Shown in pieces: positions 27,301 to 35,872 of a stretch of 64,000 nucleotides of DNA. Where the stretch lies: assembly GCF_900105415.1 (NCBI RefSeq), contig NZ_FNSM01000001.1, forward strand, positions 8,254,001 through 8,318,000, in the 5' to 3' direction. The DNA is from Streptomyces sp. TLI_105 (GTDB lineage: Bacteria; Actinomycetota; Actinomycetes; Streptomycetales; Streptomycetaceae). Position numbers and translations under genes: made by a program. The notes under the pieces are model-generated. The model had not been told where the DNA came from and did not search any database. It saw nothing but the letters and a program-made list of their open reading frames with translations. How positions within the stretch are numbered: position 1 is the stretch's first letter; each line of letters begins with the position of its first letter.

Positions 27301-28088
27301 GGGAGTTCCACACGCAGGGCGTCGACGGAGCCCTGCCGTGGTCGATGGTGTCGGGCAGCAACACGTACGCCAGGGGCAGCACCACCCGGCTGGACTGGTT
27401 CGCGCCGGCGACCCGGCCCGACCAGAGCGAGTCCTTCGGCGTGTACAACTCCCGCTGGCAGAACTACATGACCTGGAACGTGCAGGCGTGGGCCTCCGCC
27501 AGCGACACCATGCGGCTCGGCGGCTACCTGCCCTGGGGCGAGACACCGTCCCACCTCCAGGTGTTCCAGGGCGACACGCTGATCGACGACAACCCGGTCA
27601 GCGGCGACATGCAGTGGGTGGAGGTACCGGCGGGCAACCTGCCCTACCGCGCCGTCCTCGACGTGGAACGGCCCGCTGACGTCTTCCGCCTGTCGACGCG
27701 CACCCACACGGAGTGGACGTTCATGTCCGACACCGTCGAGTCGGACGACTTCGAGCGCTTCTCGGTGCTGAACCTCGACTACAAGCTGGAGACGGACCTG
27801 CACGGTGACCTGAAGTCCCGTGCGCCCCAGCGGATCACGCTCAAGCCGGTGTCGATGGACGGCGGCACCGTGCCGGGCAACGTCACCACGGTGAAGCTGG
27901 ACGTGTCGTACGACGACGGCGCCACCTGGCAGAAGGTGACCCTCGCCAAGGGTGCCGGCGGCTCCTGGACGGGGGCGTTCAGCACGGCCGGGAAGCCCGG
28001 CGGCTTCCTCTCGGTCCGGGCGAGCGCCGCGACGGACAGCGGCTACAGCGTGAAGAACGAGATCATCCGGGCGTACGGCCTGCGATGA
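24354..28088 (+). CDS. Secreted S8 (subtilisin-like) serine protease, large multidomain
   Basis: A 1244-residue exported protease. Residues 1-40 form a signal peptide (RRRRRR, hydrophobic core, AQA cleavage site), followed by a propeptide region to about 205. The catalytic residues are D241 (VLDTGIDVDHPDF), H273 (NGHGTHVAGT), N371 (AAGNAGPES) and S447 (GTSMATPHVAGAAA). Beta-sandwich modules follow, then a PA-like domain at about 800-890 that may hold substrate. No cell-wall sorting signal is seen. The ATG lacks an obvious ribosome site. A strong terminator follows, then a regulator gene. This architecture is typical of large Streptomyces peptidases that digest extracellular protein or process other secreted proteins. 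Confidence 0.92.
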   Translation: MYFPSDASAFRRRRRRLLSAAAAVPLLASGLAVLQAPAQAAPVKPTVSAKPSATHKVTLVTGDVVTVTTSADGKQSADVDRPDSAVGGVKLQQIQGDLFVIPDEAASLLATDRLDRRLFNVTDLIEMGYDDAKSAAVPLIATYGRSTSRAAAEPKAPRGSRLTRELKGIHGAVLSTDKRQARTFWTSLAPQGSPTLGEGVAKLWLDGRVKASLKESVPLIGAPEAWAAGHTGKGVKVAVLDTGIDVDHPDFAGLIDGTASFVPGEGVTDVNGHGTHVAGTIVGSGAASGGDHKGVAPGADLYVGKVLGGAEGSGQDSWVMAGMQWAAESGADVVNMSLGDSYPTDGSDPMSQTVDALSAQYGTLFVIAAGNAGPESISAPGAAAAALTVAATDKQDRLASFSSTGPLAHSGGMKPDIAAPGVDITAPRSQAMTDGGKGPYRTLSGTSMATPHVAGAAAILAQQHPDWTGAQLKEHLTSTAKGLDGGYSPYEIGTGRLDVAAAVRTTVRGTGSLFFGNYTWPHGPGDAAVTKDLTFTNTGAADVTLNLALSGDGGPFTLGATRVTVPAGGTAAVQVTGDPQAAPAGRQTGYVTAVDAVTGQPVARTSLALLEEEERYDLNIKLVGRDGEPAAGWVGVNLAGDSWPWSVYVDGSTTLRMPPGLYTVAGYLDVAGEKADRSGLAVLVDPETVLEDGSADVVLDASKARLLQTEAPQRTEDRQRKVDFNVHYEGTDPYLDYRSAYVLPPTYDDVYVSPTEPMTRGDFMLVTRWRKGEPLLGLSTADGRLRFEAKVQPGSALGTATDRLDVVHAGDGAAAAYDKVNAEGKVVVVERSDEVSPQERTEAATAAGAKALIVVNDGAGALMEYVGESAVPVATVHRDAGRTLVSLAKAGKLRLTVEQTEYTPYVYDLTRDYPGRVPDRALVYKPTHDDLARIDARYYSATEGRRSEGYRSDFTLSPSLNFPELEWHPGTRTEWVTPGQVWREFHTQGVDGALPWSMVSGSNTYARGSTTRLDWFAPATRPDQSESFGVYNSRWQNYMTWNVQAWASASDTMRLGGYLPWGETPSHLQVFQGDTLIDDNPVSGDMQWVEVPAGNLPYRAVLDVERPADVFRLSTRTHTEWTFMSDTVESDDFERFSVLNLDYKLETDLHGDLKSRAPQRITLKPVSMDGGTVPGNVTTVKLDVSYDDGATWQKVTLAKGAGGSWTGAFSTAGKPGGFLSVRASAATDSGYSVKNEIIRAYGLR

Positions 28089-28101
28089 GCCGCACCACGG
28101 G

Positions 28102-28127
28102 GCCCCGGGAAGGCGACTTCCCGGGGC
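28102..28127 (+). terminator. Terminator after the first S8 protease gene
   Basis: GCCCCGGGAA and TTCCCGGGGC form a perfect 10-bp stem with a six-base loop (GGCGAC), starting 14 bases after the protease stop. No T-run follows, as is usual in this genus. Confidence 0.75.
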
Positions 28128-28225
28128 TCTCCTCCTCGCACCCCCTCCCAGCAGGGCCTTTTCACGGTCTGCCGCCATGGCGCATACTCTCCCCGCCGCG
28201 GCAAGTGGAAGAGAGTCGATCGTCG

Positions 28226-29212
28226 ATGCTGGATGCTCTGGGCCTCGAACCCGATGAGGAGCGCGTCTACAGGGCGCTGGTCGGACGGCCGATGACCACC
28301 CCGGTCCTTCTCTCGGACGCGCTCGCCCTGCCCCACGCCCACGTCGACAAGGCCTTGTCGCGCCTGGTCGAGTGGGGGCTGGCGACCAGGTCGGCGGACG
28401 CCCATTTCACCGCCGCGCCGCCGGCCATGGCACTCGGCGCCCTCATCGGCCGGCGCCGGGACGGACTGCGCACGGCCGAGCAGGCCCTGGTGACCCTCGC
28501 CGAGGAACACCGGGCCGCGATGACGGGCAACAGCATCACCGACCTGATCGAGGTCGTCACGGGCGTCGACGCCATCCGCCACCGGTTCCTCCAGGTGCAA
28601 CAGGCGGCCCGGACCCAGGTCCGCTCCTTCATCACCGCACCGTTCGTCGCGCTGCCGCCCGACGAGAACACGGCCGAGCCGATGGCCCTCGGCCGAGGAG
28701 TGCTCTTCCGCGCCGTACTGGACCGCGAGGTGCTGGCCGAGCCCGGCATCGTCCGCGACGCCGTCGACTCCGTGCGCAACGGCGTGCGACTGCGCGTCGC
28801 CGACCACGTGCCGATGAAGCTCGTGCTGGCCGACGCCGATCTCGGCCTGGTCCCGCTCGCGGTCACGCCGGCGGGAGAGCCCGGCGCCGTACTGCTGCAC
28901 CGCAGTGGCCTCCTGGACGCGCTGGACGCGCTGTTCGAGACGGTGTGGCGCACGGCCCACCCGCTCGAGCTCTCGGACCCCGGGGGCGAATCGGAACCCA
29001 CCGTCGAGGTCGGTCCGCAGGGCCCGACCGAACTCGACCGCAAGATCCTCGCGCTGCTCCTGGCCGGGCTCACCGACCTGACGGCCGCGGCCCAGCTCGG
29101 CCTTTCACCGCGTACGCTGCACCGGCGCCTGCGCCACCTCATGGACATGGCCGGGGTCCGGACCCGGATGCAGCTGGGCGCACACGCCGTGCGGAACGGC
29201 TGGACGGCGTGA
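28226..29212 (+). CDS. TrmB/LuxR-type regulator paired with S8 protease 1
   Basis: The 328-residue protein begins with a TrmB-like winged-helix segment (LGLEPDEERVYRALVGRP, about 4-70), has a middle domain of about 190 residues with LGRGVLFRAVLDREVL, and ends with a LuxR-like helix-turn-helix (LDRKILALLLAGLTDLTAAA, then LGLSPRTLHRRLRHLM). The middle domain resembles the phospholipase-D-like sensing part of TrmB proteins. The start is an ATG at 28226; the longer frame reads into the terminator. It has a sister gene at 30383-31336 beside the second protease, so both probably control protease expression (inference). Confidence 0.8.
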   Translation: MLDALGLEPDEERVYRALVGRPMTTPVLLSDALALPHAHVDKALSRLVEWGLATRSADAHFTAAPPAMALGALIGRRRDGLRTAEQALVTLAEEHRAAMTGNSITDLIEVVTGVDAIRHRFLQVQQAARTQVRSFITAPFVALPPDENTAEPMALGRGVLFRAVLDREVLAEPGIVRDAVDSVRNGVRLRVADHVPMKLVLADADLGLVPLAVTPAGEPGAVLLHRSGLLDALDALFETVWRTAHPLELSDPGGESEPTVEVGPQGPTELDRKILALLLAGLTDLTAAAQLGLSPRTLHRRLRHLMDMAGVRTRMQLGAHAVRNGWTA

Positions 29213-29248
29213 CCTCGTTTCACGGAACAGGGGACGAAGGTGCCGTTC

Positions 29249-29935
29249 TCAGGCGAGGACGTTGATGGCACGGGCGACCACCAGACCGAGAATGAGCAGG
29301 GAGACGAGGGACTGGAGGCCCATGGCGATCTTGGCCCAGGGAGCCAGGGGCATCACGTCGGTGGGGCTGAAGGCGGTGGCGTTGGTGAGGCCGAGGTAGA
29401 GGTAGTCGACGTAGCGGGGCCGCCAGCCGGCGCTTGCCAGTTCGGGGTTGAGCTGCTGGGGGAAGGCGAGTGCGGGCGTGCGGGGGAGCCGATGGGCACG
29501 GGCGGCGGCGCCACCGCCGTCGAGTTCGAAGTACAGCAGGGAGAAGGCCAGAACGGTACAGGCCCACACGGTGCCACCGGTCTGCAGCAGGCCGGTGGCG
29601 GAACTGGTCTCCTTGCCGCCCCGGAGGATGTCGTCGATCAGCTGGACGGTGGACCAGACGGCGCTGAGCGCGAGAACGCCCACCAGGGCGATCGACAGGG
29701 TGCGCAGGGCGGTCGAGCGCCGGTCGATCCTGCCCGGGTCGCCGGCGACGAGCGCGAGCAGAAGCAGTCCTTCGACGGTCGGGAGCACCCAGCGGGGCGC
29801 CAGACGGAGGTCGTCGGGGAGCAGGATGGTCAGCACCATGGCGGTGACGACGGCCATGCCCATCGGCCAGCGGGCCTCGCCGACGGGCTCACGCCGACTC
29901 CGGCTCTCGGGCGGCTCGGAGATGCGTCCGGTCAC
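29249..29935 (-). CDS. DUF1345-like membrane protein
   Basis: A 228-residue protein with about five membrane helices. The segment YLYLGLTNATAFSPTDVMPL near residue 178 resembles the conserved part of DUF1345, whose members look distantly channel-like; function is unknown. The start is a GTG at 29935 with AAGGG ten bases before it. It is convergent with the first regulator (36 bases between stops) and lies between the two protease-regulator pairs. Confidence 0.7.
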   Translation of the reverse strand: MTGRISEPPESRSRREPVGEARWPMGMAVVTAMVLTILLPDDLRLAPRWVLPTVEGLLLLALVAGDPGRIDRRSTALRTLSIALVGVLALSAVWSTVQLIDDILRGGKETSSATGLLQTGGTVWACTVLAFSLLYFELDGGGAAARAHRLPRTPALAFPQQLNPELASAGWRPRYVDYLYLGLTNATAFSPTDVMPLAPWAKIAMGLQSLVSLLILGLVVARAINVLA

Positions 29936-30171
29936 GGTGGCGGCCCTTACGTTCGAGTGCGGAGTGGTTGTCGCCGTCCTGCTCCCGGAAGATATAGCGG
30001 GCCGGCGCGCGGGCGGCGGATCTCACGCCCCGTGCCGTGACCCGGGGGCCGCGACACGCCGTCCGGCCGCGCCTCCCGTACGACCCTCCAGCGTGTCGCC
30101 CCCGGCCTCGCCCGGCGCCGGGGGCGCGGAGGAGGCGGTCTCTCCCCCCCCGCGCACCCGCCTTCACATTC

Positions 30172-30255
30172 CTAGAAGAACCCGAGCTTCTTGGGGCTGT
30201 AACTCTGGAGGATGTTCTTCGTCTGCTGGTGGTACGGCCAGTGAACCCGCGCTGA
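30172..30255 (-). pseudogene. Orphan C-terminal fragment of an unknown protein
   Basis: The minus-strand frame ending at 30172 closes with YHQQTKNILQSYSPKKLGFF, unlike the Arg/Pro-rich shadow peptides around it and made from noticeably more AT-rich DNA. No coding sequence continues upstream: the frame runs into ordinary intergenic sequence. It looks like the tail of a lost gene. The rest of the 447-base gap (29936-30382) holds no gene I can support. Confidence 0.4.
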
Positions 30256-30382
30256 CCAGTGAGCTGGGTGGCATGTGCCGTTTCTTGGGGGAGTTGGTCC
30301 GGGAACGGCCCGTGTGTCTCCCCAGCGCTCATGGCTGCGGGCTGGGTCACCGCCAGGTGGCCGGCCCCGGCCCGGCGGCGGG

Positions 30383-31336
30383 TCAGATCCAGCCGCGGCG
30401 TGCCGCGACGACACCGGCCTGGAAGCGGTTCACCGCGCCCAGAAGTTCGTGGAGGCGGCTCATGCGCCGACGCATGGTGCGGACCGACCAGCCGAGCTGG
30501 CGGGCTATGGCCTCGTCCTTGAGGCCGCTGACCAGCAGGGTGAGCACCAGACGATCCTCCTCGCCGAGCGGGTCCTCGGCGGGGGCGTCGAGTGGCAGGG
30601 CCTGTTTCCAGCACAGTTCCCAGTAGTCGGTGAGGGCGTCCAGCAGCGTGGAGGGGCGGATGACCGCAGCGCGCACGCCGTTGAGATCCAGGGAGAGCGG
30701 CATCAGCGCCAGTCGGCGGTCCGCGATGGCCAGTTTGATCCGCAGGCCCGGCATCACCCGGGCCTGCTCGCCACGGCGCACGAGTCCGCGGATGTCCTCG
30801 AGCACCCCCGGCCACTCCAGCGCCTCGGGGGCGTAGACCGCGCGGTAGCGCACGCCGCGCCCCAGCGCCGTGCTCTCCACCGGATTGGAGGTGGTCAGTG
30901 CGTACGGCGGCCGGTCCAGTGTCATGACGTCCTCGCGCGCCTCCTGCTGGAGGCGGACGAACCAGCGGCCGAGCGCCTCGCGGCCGGTGGCGATCTCCAC
31001 CTCGTCCTCCCCGGCGGTGCCGGCCTGGGTCGCCGCGAAGAGGCGGGACAGCTCGCCCGCCGCCGAACGGACCCGGTCCAACTCCGCTGTCCTGTTCCGT
31101 ACCAGGGACTCGACCGCGGCTCCCGGCTCGATCGCCGCGTACCGGCGGCGGACCCCCGCGAGCCGCCCGACCAGGCCGTGGTCGTGCAGCCGGTCCAGCG
31201 CCCTGGCGGCGCGGAGGGGGGAGCAGCCGAGGTCGGCGGCGAGCTCGGCCGGGGCCGCCGTACGCCGGGTCAACACGGCCCGGTAGACGCTCTCGTCGAA
31301 CGGATCGATGCCTGCCGCGGTGAGCTCGTTCGTCAT
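30383..31336 (-). CDS. TrmB/LuxR-type regulator divergent from S8 protease 2
   Basis: The 317-residue product has the same plan as the regulator at 28226: winged helix with AAGIDPFDESVYRAVLTRR at residues 7-25, a middle domain sharing TALGRGVRYRAVYAPEAL, and a C-terminal helix-turn-helix (VLTLLVSGLKDEAIARQLGW, then SVRTMRRRMSRLHEL). Both end in a short Gly-Trp tail (GWI here, GWTA in the other). Start is the ATG at 31336. Only 91 bases separate it from the divergent protease gene, a region containing a 6-bp inverted repeat, so direct control of that protease is likely. Confidence 0.8.
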   Translation of the reverse strand: MTNELTAAGIDPFDESVYRAVLTRRTAAPAELAADLGCSPLRAARALDRLHDHGLVGRLAGVRRRYAAIEPGAAVESLVRNRTAELDRVRSAAGELSRLFAATQAGTAGEDEVEIATGREALGRWFVRLQQEAREDVMTLDRPPYALTTSNPVESTALGRGVRYRAVYAPEALEWPGVLEDIRGLVRRGEQARVMPGLRIKLAIADRRLALMPLSLDLNGVRAAVIRPSTLLDALTDYWELCWKQALPLDAPAEDPLGEEDRLVLTLLVSGLKDEAIARQLGWSVRTMRRRMSRLHELLGAVNRFQAGVVAARRGWI

Positions 31337-31344
31337 ATGCGGAT

Positions 31345-31364
31345 CCTGGCCCACTTGTGCCAGG
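31345..31364. promoter_or_regulatory. Inverted repeat in the divergent regulator-protease promoter region
   Basis: CCTGGC (31345-31350) and GCCAGG (31359-31364) are perfect arms eight bases apart, between the regulator start (31336) and the protease start (31428). This is a reasonable place for an operator used by the regulator on its own and the protease promoter. I found no copy before the first protease. Confidence 0.35.
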
Positions 31365-31427
31365 TGCAGCAATGGGCCGCCAAGGTCCGTTGTACGGAGA
31401 GTGACTTCGGCGCTAGGACTTCTCCCC

Positions 31428-34400
31428 ATGGCCAAGAACCCACGAAGAAGCCGACGTCTGGTGGCCGCCACGGTCACCACCGTCGCGCTGGCCGGGACGC
31501 TCACCGCGACACCCGGCACCGCGACCGCGAAGTCACCCGACCCGAACCAGCGGGTCATCGTCGAGCTGTCCGGAGACGCCGCCGTGGCAGCCGCCCCCGG
31601 CGGCTCGCTCACCTCCCTGACCGCCGGTACCACCTCCGCCGTCGGCGACGCCCGACGCGCCCTGGCGGCACGTCAGGACGGCTTCGTCAGGACGGTGCGG
31701 CAAGCCGGACTCCACCCCGCCGCACCCCGCAGACTCGGCCTGCTCGTCAACGCCGTGGCGATGACGGTGCCCGCCTCCGAGACGGCACGGCTGGCCGCGC
31801 TGCCGGGCGTCATCGCCGTCCGGCCCGACACCCGGATACAGGTGCGCACGGACACCAGCGTCCCGCTGACCGGCGCACCCGACGTCTGGAAGCGCGAGGA
31901 CCCGGCCGGGGTGAAGACCACCGGCAAGGGCACCGTCGTGGCGGTCCTGGACAGCGGCGTGGACTACGGCCACCCCGACCTGGGCGGCGGCTTCGGCGAG
32001 GGCCACAAGGTCGTCGGCGGCTTCGACTTCGCCAACGGCGACGACGACCCGATGGACGACAACGGCCACGGCACCCACGTCGCGGGCATCATCGCGGGCA
32101 AGGCGGCCAGGAAGGGAGGCGTCACCGGCATGGCGCCCGACGCGCGCCTGCTGGCCTACAAGGTCATCGGCGCCGACGGCAGCGGCTACACCTCCGACAT
32201 CATCGCCGGCATCGAGGCGGCGGCCGACCCGGCCAACCCCCACCCGGCCGACGTCATCAACATGAGCCTCGGCGGCCCCGGTGACGGCACCGACCCGCTG
32301 GGCCGCGCGGCGACCGCCGCCGTGCGGGCCGGAGTGGTCGTCGTCGCTGCGGCCGGCAACGAAGGGCCCGGCAGCGGCACCGTCAGCACTCCGGCTTCGG
32401 CCGACGGCGTCATCGCGGTCGGCGCCTCCACCAGTGGGCTGCGGATCCCCAGCGCGTACCTGGCGGGCAAGGAGCCCGAACTGATCCAGACGTACCGAGG
32501 CGTCCTGTCCGCGAACCCGCCCCGGACACCGGTCACCGCGCCGCTCGTGGACGTCGGCGCGGGCACCGCCGAGGACTGGAAGCGGATCGGTGACGTACGG
32601 GGCAAGATCCTGCGGGCCGACATCCTCGTCGCGCCCAGTACGGACGTCCTGAGCCAGAGCGACATCGACTGGGCACGCGAAGCCGAGAAACGCGGCGCGC
32701 TCGCCGTGCTCGGCGGCCTCCCAGCCGGAGGCGGACCCGTGCTCGCCGCCACACCGGGAACGGTCGGGGCCACGGCCACCCCCGCCCGCCCCGACCTCAC
32801 CAGGACCGCCGCCTCCGGCGACTCGCTGCGCATGGACCGCCTGGTCGTCATGGGCATCGACACGACCCAGTACGCCCAGCTGAGCCGCGAACTGGCCGCC
32901 GGAAAGGTGTCCGTCACCCTGCGCGGCACCGACTCCACCGACGAGATCGCCTCTTTCTCGTCGCGCGGACCCGGCACCGGCTTCGGCCTCAAACCCGACC
33001 TGGTCGCACCCGGCGTGGAGATCCGCTCCACGATCCCCACCTCGATGTACGCACCCGGTGTCTACCGCATGTCGGGCACCTCGATGGCGAGCCCGCACGT
33101 CGCCGGAGCCGCCGCCCTGCTGCGCCAACTGCGCCCGGGCCAAGACCCCGACGAGATCAGGTCCGCACTGGTCGGCACAGCGAAGCAGCTCGCCGGCACC
33201 GGCCCCACCGTCCAGGGCAACGGACGGCTCGACGTGGCCGCCGCGGCGTCGGCCACCCTCAGCGCCTCCCCGACGAGCGTGTCGTTCGGCCTCGCCGACC
33301 TGGCGGACAAGACCGTCGGCGGCACCGCGACGGTACGCCTGGCCAACCCCGGCGAGAAACCGCTGACCGTCACCCTCAGCAGTACCGGGCCGACTACCGT
33401 GTCTCCGCCGCGGGTCACCGTCCCCGCCGGCGGGTCCACAACCGTCCACGTCACCCTGCGCGCCGACCGCCCGGCCACCGACACGGAGATCAGCGGCCGG
33501 ATCACGGCCACCCCCGCGCGAGGCCCGGCCCTCCGGGTGCCGTACCTGCTCGTCGTCCGGCACCTGGTCGTCCAGGCGTCCCCCGATCCGAGCGACGGCC
33601 GCTCCACCGTGCACGTCGCCGCCCCGGCCGCCCTGAACGCGCCGCCGGAGATCAGGGTCACACCGCCGCACGGCAAGGCCTTCACGCTGCCCACCACCAT
33701 GAACGGCGCCGGCTACTACCAGGCCGACGTGACCGGGAAGGCGGCCGGTGCCTACCAGTTGGCCGTCCGGGCCACGACCACCGACGGCCGGCGGATCACC
33801 GGAACCGGCGCCTTCGAGGTCACCCCCGTCGGCAGCCGCGGCGACCGCTGGGAGCCCATCGGCCCGAACAGCGAGGCCGGTCACCTCGCGCTCTCGCCCG
33901 CCCGGCCGAAGCAGGCCGTCGTGACCCAGTTCCGGAAGGCCGCCCCCTGGCTGACCACCGACGGCGGCGCCAACTGGCGCCAGGTGGGCAGGCTGCCGAT
34001 CGCCGACGGCAACGGCACCGGAGCGGTCGTGGTCGACGCCCGCCGCCCCGATCGCTGGTGGTACGCCGTGAACACGGTCGTCGACCCCACCCGCCGGGGC
34101 ACGATCCTGCGTACCGACGACAACGGCCGCACCTGGCGCAAGCTCGACGTGCCCGACGCGCACATCGACGAGTTCGTCGCGGACGATCAGACCCGCACCC
34201 TCGCCGCGATCGTCGACGGCGCACTGCTGGTCAGCACGGACGCGGGCGACAGCTGGGCGACGTACCCCACCGGCGTCACCGGTGACGTCCGCGACGCGAC
34301 CCTCGTCGGCGACACCCTGTACCTGGCGACCTTCGACAGCGTCTGGCGCATCGACGGCGTCGGCAAGGGCGACCCCGGTACGGCGCACCTCGTCCTCGAC

Positions 34401-35651
34401 GAGCCGGTGAACACCATCCGCGGCATGGCGGCCGACTCCACCGTGGTGGCGGCCTACGTCCCCGGTACGGGCGTCCGCGGCTCCTACGACAAGGGCCGCA
34501 CCTGGTCCACCCTGCTGCCCCTGGCGGAGGGCGGCAACGGACTGTCCGCCTCCGGCGGCGACCTGTACCTGCGCGCGCTGTTCGGCGCCGGGCAGGTGAG
34601 CCACGACCACGGCAGGACCTGGAAGCCCGTGCCCGCCCCCTCGAAGGCCGCCATCGCGATGGACTACGACCGCTGGGCCGACGGCTCGGTGACCGTGTCC
34701 AGCGAACAGGACGGCCTGTACCGCGGCTCGGCCGACGGCACCGGATACCGGAGGATCGGCGTCCAGGGCCTGACCACCTTCGCCCTCGCGGCCGGCGGCG
34801 ACCAGCTGCTCGCCGGAACGGTGAGCGGCACCTACCGCACCACGATCCCCGTCGCCGGCCCCGAGTGGGGCCGGTCCGGGGCGGAGGGCATGACCGGTCT
34901 TCTCACCTCGCACATCGCCGTCTCGCCCGAGGACACCAAGGTGGTGTGGCAGGTCCGGCGCACCGCGACCGGTCTCTTCGAGGTCTCCCGCAGTGGTGAC
35001 GCCGGCCGGACCTGGCAGGTGAAGGGCACGTCGTCGGAGATACCGACCTCGCTCCTGGTGCACCCGGCCGACCCGGACCGGGTGGCGATCAGCTTCAGGA
35101 GCATCTTCGGCGACGGACTCTTCTCGACTTCCGACGGCGGCAGGACGTGGAAGAACCTCTTCCACGAGAGGTCCTTCGATGCCATGGCCGGTGACCCGCG
35201 CGACCCGCGGCGCCTCTGGCTCGGCAACGCCTCGGGCCTCTACCGCTCGGACGACGGCGGCGTCACCAAGACCAAGGTCGCCGAGGGTCCCGTCTCCGCG
35301 ATCGTGATGGACGGCCGACGCCTGGTCGTCGGCGGATCGTCCGTCCGGGTCAGCACAGATGACGGCAGGACCTTCCGCACCGCCGACACCGGCCCGCTCG
35401 CGGTCCACGTCTCGGACCTGCTGCGGGTGAACGGAGCGCTCTACGCGGCCACCGCCCGCTCGACCGCGTCCGGACTCGTCCAGGGCGGCCGGGGCGTACT
35501 GCGCAGCACCGACAACGGCCTCACCTGGGAGAACATCTCGAGCGGTCTGCAGAACACCGACACCACCAAGCTGGCCGCCGCCCCCGACGGCCGCACGCTC
35601 TACGTCGGCGCGGTCGACGGCGGGGTACACCGCCTGAAGCTACGCCGCTGA
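31428..35651 (+). CDS. Secreted S8 serine protease with C-terminal BNR-like beta-propeller
   Basis: A 1407-residue exported protease. A signal peptide covers about residues 1-34 (RRSRRLVAATVTTVALAGTL, AxA site), then an inhibitor-I9-like propeptide to about 140. The catalytic set is D175 (VLDSGVDYGHPDL), H214 (NGHGTHVAG), N311 (AAAGNEGPG) and S552 (GTSMASPHVAGAAA). A PA-like insertion lies between N311 and S552, at about 345-500. After a beta-sandwich, residues from about 830 to the end hold many repeats of the type STDGGRTWK, as in sialidase/VPS10-type propellers, which may bind substrate or sugar. AGGA lies nine bases before the ATG at 31428. Confidence 0.92.
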   Translation: MAKNPRRSRRLVAATVTTVALAGTLTATPGTATAKSPDPNQRVIVELSGDAAVAAAPGGSLTSLTAGTTSAVGDARRALAARQDGFVRTVRQAGLHPAAPRRLGLLVNAVAMTVPASETARLAALPGVIAVRPDTRIQVRTDTSVPLTGAPDVWKREDPAGVKTTGKGTVVAVLDSGVDYGHPDLGGGFGEGHKVVGGFDFANGDDDPMDDNGHGTHVAGIIAGKAARKGGVTGMAPDARLLAYKVIGADGSGYTSDIIAGIEAAADPANPHPADVINMSLGGPGDGTDPLGRAATAAVRAGVVVVAAAGNEGPGSGTVSTPASADGVIAVGASTSGLRIPSAYLAGKEPELIQTYRGVLSANPPRTPVTAPLVDVGAGTAEDWKRIGDVRGKILRADILVAPSTDVLSQSDIDWAREAEKRGALAVLGGLPAGGGPVLAATPGTVGATATPARPDLTRTAASGDSLRMDRLVVMGIDTTQYAQLSRELAAGKVSVTLRGTDSTDEIASFSSRGPGTGFGLKPDLVAPGVEIRSTIPTSMYAPGVYRMSGTSMASPHVAGAAALLRQLRPGQDPDEIRSALVGTAKQLAGTGPTVQGNGRLDVAAAASATLSASPTSVSFGLADLADKTVGGTATVRLANPGEKPLTVTLSSTGPTTVSPPRVTVPAGGSTTVHVTLRADRPATDTEISGRITATPARGPALRVPYLLVVRHLVVQASPDPSDGRSTVHVAAPAALNAPPEIRVTPPHGKAFTLPTTMNGAGYYQADVTGKAAGAYQLAVRATTTDGRRITGTGAFEVTPVGSRGDRWEPIGPNSEAGHLALSPARPKQAVVTQFRKAAPWLTTDGGANWRQVGRLPIADGNGTGAVVVDARRPDRWWYAVNTVVDPTRRGTILRTDDNGRTWRKLDVPDAHIDEFVADDQTRTLAAIVDGALLVSTDAGDSWATYPTGVTGDVRDATLVGDTLYLATFDSVWRIDGVGKGDPGTAHLVLDEPVNTIRGMAADSTVVAAYVPGTGVRGSYDKGRTWSTLLPLAEGGNGLSASGGDLYLRALFGAGQVSHDHGRTWKPVPAPSKAAIAMDYDRWADGSVTVSSEQDGLYRGSADGTGYRRIGVQGLTTFALAAGGDQLLAGTVSGTYRTTIPVAGPEWGRSGAEGMTGLLTSHIAVSPEDTKVVWQVRRTATGLFEVSRSGDAGRTWQVKGTSSEIPTSLLVHPADPDRVAISFRSIFGDGLFSTSDGGRTWKNLFHERSFDAMAGDPRDPRRLWLGNASGLYRSDDGGVTKTKVAEGPVSAIVMDGRRLVVGGSSVRVSTDDGRTFRTADTGPLAVHVSDLLRVNGALYAATARSTASGLVQGGRGVLRSTDNGLTWENISSGLQNTDTTKLAAAPDGRTLYVGAVDGGVHRLKLRR

Positions 35652-35761
35652 CCCACCCCGCGCATGACGAGTGTGACCGTGTGACCAGCGCGTCCGTATG
35701 ACCGGCGCGAGCGCCGACCCGGCCCGGAAGCCCCGGGTCCGGTCGACGCTCGTGCGCGTGG

Positions 35762-35784
35762 CCGGCGGGAGAATCTCCCGCCGG
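35762..35784 (+). terminator. Terminator after the second S8 protease gene
   Basis: CCGGCGGGAGA and TCTCCCGCCGG are perfect 11-bp arms around one base, so the hairpin would open to a slightly larger loop. It lies about 110 bases past the protease stop and before a convergent small gene. Confidence 0.65.
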
Positions 35785-35872
35785 TGATCGTCGAGTACGA
35801 GCGACTGAACCAGGTGCCACCGATCAGGGCCTGTGCTCCATGGCGTGGTGGCCCTTCGCTCTCGGTGTCGCG

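Noticed and set aside
24096-28178. A 1360-residue open frame on the minus strand opposite the first S8 protease
   Set aside because: It is the antisense shadow of the protease in G+C-rich DNA: its peptide is full of Val/Gly/Arg/Asp repeats, has no domain, and the plus strand holds the catalytic triad.
31533-35630. A 1365-residue minus-strand frame opposite the second S8 protease
   Set aside because: Same reason: no domain, composition of a reverse complement of Ala/Thr/Gly-rich coding sequence.
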